Of a stretch of DNA of 64,000 bases, positions 58,135 to 64,000 are shown in pieces; position 1 is the first letter of the stretch; each line of letters starts with the position of its first letter. Made by a program: the position numbers and the translations under genes. A model generated the notes under the pieces. The model saw only the letters and a program-made list of their open reading frames with translations. It made no database searches and was not told the origin of the DNA. Source of the DNA: Saprospiraceae bacterium (GTDB lineage: Bacteria; Bacteroidota; Bacteroidia; Chitinophagales; Saprospiraceae); contig JANWVR010000062.1 in the NCBI GenBank assembly GCA_025056735.1, positions 1 through 64,000 of the forward strand. The letters are read 5' to 3'.

Positions 58135-61100
58135 TTAGTTTCCTTCGTCGTCTAACGTATCGCAGTGGTAGTGCCGCTCCTGGCGGGGGCGGAAGTTGCC
58201 GGGTCGTCCGCTGCCTTCGCCGCCGGGCTTCTTTTCGGCTTGCACTTTGGCCAGCAGGCGGGCGCGTTCGCGGCGCAGGTATTCGCGCAGCTGGCGGTCT
58301 TCGTCGAGGTCGAAGTATTTGACGCCGTCCACCCAGGTTTTTTCGGCGCGGGCGTAGATGGACAGGGGGTGGTCGCTCCAGAGGACGACGTCGGCGTCTT
58401 TGCCGGTTTTGATGCTGCCCACGCGGTCGTCCACGCGGAGCATTTTGGCGGGGTTGAGGGTAACCATTTTCCAGGCGTCTTCTTCGCCGACGCCGCCGTA
58501 CAGGACGGCTTTGGCGGCTTCCTGGTTGAGGCGGCGGGCCATTTCGGCGTCGTCGGAGTTGAGGGCCACCAGCACGCCCTGGCGGTGCAGGAGAGCGGCG
58601 TTGTAGGGGATGGCCTGATAGACCTCGAACTTGTAGGCCCACCAGTCGCTGAACGAGCTGGCGGCTACGCCGTGCTGGCGCATTTCTTTAGCCAGTTTGT
58701 AGCCTTCGAGGATGTGGGTGAACGTGTTGACGCGGAAGCCAAAGCGCTCGGCCAGACGCATGAGCATGAGGATTTCGCTTTGCACGTAGGAGTGGCAGGT
58801 GATGAAGCGCTTGCTTTCGAGGATTTCGGCGAGGGCTTCCATCTCCAAGTCTTTGCGGTAGGGTTTGCCAGAGCGCTTCAGGCGGGCGTACTCCTGGGCG
58901 CGGGTGAAGTAGTCCACATAGACCTGTTCGACGCCCATGCGTGTCTGAGGATAGCGGGTGCGCTGGTTTTCGCCCCAGTTGCTTTGCTTGACGTTTTCGC
59001 CGAGGGCGAATTTGATCTGGCCGGGCCAGCCCTCGAATTTGAGGGCTTCGGGCGCGACGCCCCAGCGCATTTTGATGAGTTGGGTCTGGCCGCCGATGGG
59101 GTTGGCCGAGCCGTGCAGCAGGTGCGCGCTGGTAACGCCGCCGGCCAGCTGGCGGTAGATGTTGACGTCTTCGGGGTCCACCACGTCGCCGATGCGCACT
59201 TCGGCGCTGGACTCCTGCGTGCCTTCGTTGACGCCGCGCGAGATGGCGATGTGCGAGTGTTCGTCTATGATGCCGGCGGTCAGGTGTTTGCCGGTGCCGT
59301 CCACGACGATGGCGTCGTCCTGGGCGGGCAGGTTGCGGCCGATGCGGCGGATTTTGCCGCCGGAGATGAGGACGTCGGTGTTGCGCAGGATGCCTTCGCG
59401 CTCGTTGGTCCAGACGGTGGCGTTTCGGATGAGGTAGGTCTGGGCGGTGGGTCGCTCTTTTCGTCCGAAGGCGGCGAAGGGGTAGATGACGTCGCCGAGT
59501 TGCGGGTTTTCGGGTGTTTTTTCGGGTCGGCTGCGGTCGGCGGGAGCGTCGCCGGTGCGTTCGGCGCGCCAGCGGATCCAGGTTCCTTCGGGCGTGGCGC
59601 CGCGGCCCGACCAGCGGTCGGGGCGGGCTTCGCCGGTGAGGGTGAAGAAGGCTTTTTTCGCCGTGTCGGGCTGGAAGGTCAGGGTTACTAAGCCGTTGCT
59701 GAGGGTCAGCGCCGCTTTGAGGGTGCTGCTGTCGGCGCGCATCAGTTGGGCTTCGGGGGCTTCGGGTTTGCCTTTCACGGTGAGGGTGTAGGTGGCGGTA
59801 TCCACCGTGAGGCGATAGACGCCGGCGAGGTTGGCTTCGGGTTCGGCGGTTACCTCGAAGCGCTGGCCCTGGGCCCAGGTTTCGGTGATTTTGGTTTCGT
59901 TTTTAAAGATGTTTCCATTGGCGATGAAAAAGTTGGCCCATTTGCCGGGTTCTAAGCTGCCCAGCTGGTCGTAGGCGCGGGCAAATTGGGCGGGTTGCCA
60001 GGTGAGGGCTTTGAGGGCGTCGGTTTCCGAAAGGCCGTATTCGACGGCTTTGCGCAGGTTGGGCCAGAATTGCTTTTTATCCGTCAGGTCGCCGGCGGTC
60101 AGGGCGAAGGGGATGCCGGCGGCGGCCACGCGCGCGGGGTTGGCGGGGGCCAGTTCCCAGTGGAGGAGGTCGGCGAAGGGGATGTCTTCGGCGTCGAAGG
60201 GCGTGCGTATGTCGGGCGCGTCGGGGTATTTGAGCGATACGATGAGGCCGGCCAATCCGGCGGCTTTGACGTCGTTGAGCAGTTGGTATTCGTCGCCGGC
60301 GGTTTTGACGATGTACTTTCGGTTGAATTCCTGACCGATGCGGGCGATGCGTAGGATTTCGAGTTTGTCTCCGGCTTCGAAGATTTGAGGCAGGTCTTGC
60401 AGGCGGTTCCAGGCTTCGAGCGAGAGGTTGCGCTCTTCGGCGGCGCCGGCGGTGCGGTACCATTCGGCGTCGAGGTAGGTCTGACGCAGCAGGGCGATGA
60501 CGCCCATGAGCGAGATGGGGTAGTTCTGGGCCGTATTGCCGCGTCGCAGCGACAGGCAGTGTGCCGCGCGGGGAAGCAGGAGCGTCTGGTGCTCGCGTTC
60601 GGCGCCCAAGGCGACCAAGGCGCCCGTGCCGCGCGAGATGCCGTCGGGCTGGTGGGTGAGCAGGGCGGCAAAGCCCATTTTGCGCCATTCGGCAGCGGCC
60701 TTGTCGTCGTTGGAAAAGACGTCAGCGGCGTTGAATTCGGGCTTGAGCGACTCGTTCCACGAGTAGGCGCCTTTTTTGGTGGAGTAGGCCTGGCGCGGCG
60801 CGGTGAACGGGTTGCGCGCCTCCGTGCGCACAGCGGGCAGGCCGTAGCCAGCGCCGTAGAGGTCGAGAAAGGCCGGATAAATGGTTTTGCCCGAGCAGTC
60901 TATCACTACGGCGTCTTTGGGTATGGTTACGCCTTTGCCGCAGGCTTCTACTTTGCCTTTGCGGATGACGAGCGTGGCGCTGTCCAAGCGCGTCTGGTAG
61001 TCGCGGTAGATGGCAGCGTTTGTGAACGCATAGGCCCGGTCGCGCTGGTCGGAAGGGGCGGCCTGAGGGAAGGTCTGTTGAGCAGCTACAAACAGGGGGC

Positions 61101-61140
61101 AACTCGCCAGCAGGAAAAACAGTGTGAAATAGAAGCGCAT
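58135..61140 (-). CDS. exported tandem amidohydrolase-family protein
   Basis: Signal peptide MRFYFTLFFLLASCPLFVAAQ; second domain GKHLTAGIIDEHSHIAISRG plus LNSDDAEMARRLNQEAAKAVLYGGVGEEDAWKMVTLNPAKMLRVDDRVGSIKTGKDADVVLW. Confidence 0.88.
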   Translation of the reverse strand: MRFYFTLFFLLASCPLFVAAQQTFPQAAPSDQRDRAYAFTNAAIYRDYQTRLDSATLVIRKGKVEACGKGVTIPKDAVVIDCSGKTIYPAFLDLYGAGYGLPAVRTEARNPFTAPRQAYSTKKGAYSWNESLKPEFNAADVFSNDDKAAAEWRKMGFAALLTHQPDGISRGTGALVALGAEREHQTLLLPRAAHCLSLRRGNTAQNYPISLMGVIALLRQTYLDAEWYRTAGAAEERNLSLEAWNRLQDLPQIFEAGDKLEILRIARIGQEFNRKYIVKTAGDEYQLLNDVKAAGLAGLIVSLKYPDAPDIRTPFDAEDIPFADLLHWELAPANPARVAAAGIPFALTAGDLTDKKQFWPNLRKAVEYGLSETDALKALTWQPAQFARAYDQLGSLEPGKWANFFIANGNIFKNETKITETWAQGQRFEVTAEPEANLAGVYRLTVDTATYTLTVKGKPEAPEAQLMRADSSTLKAALTLSNGLVTLTFQPDTAKKAFFTLTGEARPDRWSGRGATPEGTWIRWRAERTGDAPADRSRPEKTPENPQLGDVIYPFAAFGRKERPTAQTYLIRNATVWTNEREGILRNTDVLISGGKIRRIGRNLPAQDDAIVVDGTGKHLTAGIIDEHSHIAISRGVNEGTQESSAEVRIGDVVDPEDVNIYRQLAGGVTSAHLLHGSANPIGGQTQLIKMRWGVAPEALKFEGWPGQIKFALGENVKQSNWGENQRTRYPQTRMGVEQVYVDYFTRAQEYARLKRSGKPYRKDLEMEALAEILESKRFITCHSYVQSEILMLMRLAERFGFRVNTFTHILEGYKLAKEMRQHGVAASSFSDWWAYKFEVYQAIPYNAALLHRQGVLVALNSDDAEMARRLNQEAAKAVLYGGVGEEDAWKMVTLNPAKMLRVDDRVGSIKTGKDADVVLWSDHPLSIYARAEKTWVDGVKYFDLDEDRQLREYLRRERARLLAKVQAEKKPGGEGSGRPGNFRPRQERHYHCDTLDDEGN

Positions 61141-61338
61141 AACATCAGACAGGTTTAGCTGCGGGCAAAAGTAGGACAACCCCTCGCCTATGCGCCGTTT
61201 TCATCCGTTTCGGCGCCGATATTTGGATGAAGGCCGCTTTTGCCGCATTGGCGGGGCAAAAGGTTTCAGCGTACTTTTTCGTTGCAGCGCTGCGCGCAGG
61301 GAGGTTTGCTGGGGGCGTTCGGGTTTGTCGCAGAGGCG

Positions 61339-62229
61339 TCAGGGCATATCGGCGACGAGCGCCTGAGCCTGTCCGACCCAGTCTTCCTGGACGATTTTGA
61401 CGAAAGACACCTCCAGGGCGCGGGCGATTTGGAGGATGTCGTCGTCGTCCCACTGGCTGATCTGGACGAAGGATTGGATGCCGCATTCGCGCAGGCGCGC
61501 GGCCAGGTCGGGGGTGATGCCGCGGATGCGGGTGAGGTCGTCGCCGTGGTAGGGTGTTTGGGAGGGTTCGGAGAAGGCATCGGAGGCGCGGGCACTTTCG
61601 GAGAGGTGCCGCACCTGTTGGGCGAGGTTTTCTAATTCGCGCAATTGCTGTTCGATGCGTGCGCGGGCGATGGCCAGCTGTTCGCGCAGTTGTCGGCGTT
61701 CTTGTTCGAGCAGGAGGTTGCGCTCTTCCAATTCCTGCAAGCGCCGTTGGGCCGTAGCAAAGTCGGTGTGGAGGCGTTGCCAGCCAGAGGACTGAGCGCG
61801 CAGGTCTTCTAAATCGGTCCGCAGGCGCTCATTTTCTTCTGTCAGACTTCGATTTCGGGCTTCTATGTCAGCCACTTGCGTTGTCAGGCGAGCCACCTCG
61901 GCCTCGGCGCGTTCCATGCGGGCGGTGTGGGTTTGCGCGGCTTCGAGCAGGACGGCGCGTTCGCTTTCGTACTGCTGCACTAAGTCGCGCAGGTTGCCCA
62001 CTTCCAAGGAAACTTTTCGCAGGTCCACCTCGCGCAAGTCGTAGTAGTACTTGACCTGCGTATATAGACGGGCTAAGGCGTTTCGCTCGTTCGTTGCCCG
62101 TTCCAGCTGGCGAGCCAGGTTGCGCTCAGGCCAGGCGGCGCGCATGTTCCAGCCAATGAGCAGGCCGGCCAGCACGGCTATCGTCCACAGCAGGGCAAAC
62201 AGGACGGGATCTTGCAGCAGGTCAAGCAT
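61339..62229 (-). CDS. membrane-anchored coiled-coil protein with C-terminal helix-hairpin-helix-like domain
   Basis: N-term TM, long coiled coil, C-term DDLTRIRGITPDLAARLRECGIQSFVQISQWDDDDILQIARAL. Confidence 0.75.
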   Translation of the reverse strand: MLDLLQDPVLFALLWTIAVLAGLLIGWNMRAAWPERNLARQLERATNERNALARLYTQVKYYYDLREVDLRKVSLEVGNLRDLVQQYESERAVLLEAAQTHTARMERAEAEVARLTTQVADIEARNRSLTEENERLRTDLEDLRAQSSGWQRLHTDFATAQRRLQELEERNLLLEQERRQLREQLAIARARIEQQLRELENLAQQVRHLSESARASDAFSEPSQTPYHGDDLTRIRGITPDLAARLRECGIQSFVQISQWDDDDILQIARALEVSFVKIVQEDWVGQAQALVADMP

Positions 62230-62404
62230 GGCAGGTTCAACATGAAAACTGGCGCAATAGTAAGGAAATCAGGGCGATACCGCCAAATTTTGTTGGCTGA
62301 TATTGCAATTTTGGCCGAATGTGGCTGATTTTTTAGGCTAAAGACTTAAATGAGGCGACTTCAGGGCGCTCTCTATCTTCGTGCCCCGAGTTGCAAAGAC
62401 ATCT

Positions 62405-63331
62405 ATGAGCAAATGCGCCGTTCTTGACTTAGGCACCAACATCTTCCACCTGCTGATTGCGCAGGCCGATGCTCGCCAGCCCAACGGCTGGACGCCGCTA
62501 TGCCGCGACCGCGCGCCGGTGCATTTGGCTGAGGAGGGTATCGAACGCATTGGCCCGGCGGCCTTTCAGCGAGGATTAGAAGCGCTGCGCCGCTTTCGCG
62601 AGCAGACACAGAAGCACGGCGTCGCGCTGGCAGATGTTCGCGCCTTTGGCACAGCCGCTCTGCGCACGGCGCAAAATGCGCCCGAATTCCTGCATGCCGT
62701 CGAGCAAGAGACGGGCATCCGTCCCGAGATCATTTCCGGCGAGCGGGAGGCGGAGCTTATCTTCAAAGGTGTGCTACAGGCCGTGCCTTTTCCAGAGGGA
62801 AATGCACTCGTCATGGACATCGGCGGCGGCAGTGTGGAATTTATTGTAGCTCAGGCAAGTCAGGTGCGCTGGCAGCAAAGCTTTCCCGTAGGCACTACGG
62901 TGCTGTTCCATCGGTTTCACAAAAGCGACCCTATCGCTCCGGAGGAGGTTGCCGCATTGAAGGCTTACTTAGAGGAGGCCCTGGCTGAGCTCTGGGCTAT
63001 GCTGGCGAAATACCCGACGCATACGCTCATTGGCGCGGCAGGCGCTTTTGACACGTTGGATGAAATGCTCAACCTGCCTCAAACGCCGCCGGCGCTATAT
63101 GGCTACCTCTCGCACGAGGGCTTCGAGCGGCTCTACGCACGCATCGTCTCCTCGACGCTGGCCGAACGCTCCTCATGGCCCGACCTGAAGCCAGAACGCC
63201 GGCTGACCATCGTGGTGGGCATGATCCTCATCCGGCACGTGCTGGAACGCACGCAAGCGCGCGACGTGTACGCCTCGAAGTATTCGCTCAAAGAAGGCGC
63301 GGTGGCAGAGTGGATAGCAGCCAGCCCTTGA
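62405..63331 (+). CDS. Ppx/GppA family exopolyphosphatase/phosphatase
   Basis: CAVLDLGTNIFHLLIAQ; RAFGTAALRTAQNAPEFL; VMDIGGGSVEFIV; GAAGAFDTL. Confidence 0.92.
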   Translation: MSKCAVLDLGTNIFHLLIAQADARQPNGWTPLCRDRAPVHLAEEGIERIGPAAFQRGLEALRRFREQTQKHGVALADVRAFGTAALRTAQNAPEFLHAVEQETGIRPEIISGEREAELIFKGVLQAVPFPEGNALVMDIGGGSVEFIVAQASQVRWQQSFPVGTTVLFHRFHKSDPIAPEEVAALKAYLEEALAELWAMLAKYPTHTLIGAAGAFDTLDEMLNLPQTPPALYGYLSHEGFERLYARIVSSTLAERSSWPDLKPERRLTIVVGMILIRHVLERTQARDVYASKYSLKEGAVAEWIAASP

Positions 63332-63353
63332 GCACCCACACTTCCACCGACGG

Positions 63354-63383
63354 CCGGCGCATCGCATTCGAGCGATGCGCCGG
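63354..63383. terminator. strong hairpin, possible terminator
   Basis: 12-bp perfect stem CCGGCGCATCGC/GCGATGCGCCGG, 6-nt loop; followed by AAAATTT, not a clean T-tract. Confidence 0.45.
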
Positions 63384-63517
63384 AAAATTTGTGTCAACAA
63401 TAGCAAGAGCGCGCGGTTTTCCGCCGACGAAGTGCTTCAGCCATTTGGCTACCAACGCCAGAAGTCGTTGCTTTGCAGTTGTTTTTTATTTCATAAAAAA
63501 AGAACCGCACGAATAGC

Positions 63518-64000
63518 ATGCTTACTGAAACCGCACACGCTTCCTCTGCCGCCCCAAACGCCGCTCAAACGCGCGTTCCCATCACGGTTACTTACGGCGA
63601 TGGTATTGGCCCCGAAATTATGAACGCCGTCTTGTTTATTTTAGAAAAAGGCGGCGCTCGCATAGACGTCGAGACTGTGGAGGTGGGCGAAAAAGTTTAT
63701 TTGTCGGGCAACACGTCGGGTATCCCGGAAGAAGCCTGGGAGTCCATCCACCGCACGCGCGTGCTGCTGAAGGCGCCCATCACCACGCCTCAAGGTTCGG
63801 GTTACAAGAGCCTGAACGTAACGATGCGCAAAACGCTGGGCCTGTTTGCCAATGTGCGCCCGTGCGTCAACTACGCGCCGTTTGTGCCCAGCAAACACGC
63901 GCACATGGACATGGTTATCATTCGCGAAAACGAAGAAGACCTCTACGCAGGCATTGAGCACCGTCAAACGGACGAGGTCATTCAGTGCCTCAAGCTGATC
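63518..64000 (+). CDS. icd: isocitrate dehydrogenase (NADP), truncated by window end
   Basis: My translation: MLTETAHASS...RVPITVTYGDGIGPEIMNAVLFILEKGGARIDVE..APITTPQGSGYKSLNVTMRKTLGLFANVRP..IIRENEEDLYAGIEHRQT. Confidence 0.9.
   Translation, partial: MLTETAHASSAAPNAAQTRVPITVTYGDGIGPEIMNAVLFILEKGGARIDVETVEVGEKVYLSGNTSGIPEEAWESIHRTRVLLKAPITTPQGSGYKSLNVTMRKTLGLFANVRPCVNYAPFVPSKHAHMDMVIIRENEEDLYAGIEHRQTDEVIQCLKLI

Noticed and set aside
57628-58322. + strand ORFs (61 aa and 230 aa) across the mraZ upstream region
   Set aside because: They traverse repeats and inverted repeats, have no domain signal and are Arg/Gly rich at the end.
58165-59691. 508-aa + strand ORF antisense to the amidohydrolase gene
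   Set aside because: Low-complexity Gly/Ala/Val/Phe composition mirrors the GC-rich codon pattern of the true minus-strand gene; no recognisable domain.

Overview
This is a GC-rich chromosomal window that looks like Bacteroidota, possibly Saprospiria-like. That inference rests on type IX secretion (T9SS) C-terminal domains, exact TAnnTTTG promoter elements and a Bacteroidetes-type dcw cluster. From left to right it contains: two very large T9SS-exported surface proteins (type B and type A sorting domains); an RlmI-like methyltransferase; an ECF sigma/anti-sigma-like pair; an AAA-ATPase/PD-(D/E)XK protein; a compact set encoding an outer-membrane barrel, a double zinc ribbon, an ExbD/TonB-like hybrid and an ExbB/TolQ-type channel; a DUF1573 lipoprotein; a VPS10/BNR protein; an SGNH hydrolase-UbiA fusion; Maf, GT4, SixA, DUF4296 and a Wzc-like tyrosine autokinase; tRNA-Gly and tRNA-Leu; a flippase and TamB; and the full dcw cluster ftsZ-ftsA-ftsQ-murC-murG-ftsW-murD-mraY-murE-ftsI-ftsL-rsmH-mraZ on the minus strand. 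It ends with a tandem amidohydrolase, Ppx/GppA and a truncated isocitrate dehydrogenase. The most notable signals beyond ordinary annotation are: (1) a putative PMF-driven stator-like locus at about 17.1-19.9 kb whose partner protein combines an ExbD/MotB-like TM helix with a TonB-like Pro-rich linker; (2) a dispersed ~25-bp tandem repeat built on the palindrome GCCAAACAAGTTTGGC, in three arrays, with compensatory base changes, two arrays directly abutting stop codons; (3) a ~205-nt multi-arm inverted-repeat element upstream of mraZ; (4) three MraZ-box-like TGGNN direct repeats at exact 10-bp spacing over the mraZ promoter, plus a second inverted pair; (5) a heptanucleotide STR starting at the rsmH stop codon together with a partial duplication of the rsmH 3' end. 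All calls come from reading the sequence and supplied translations; no database search was run.
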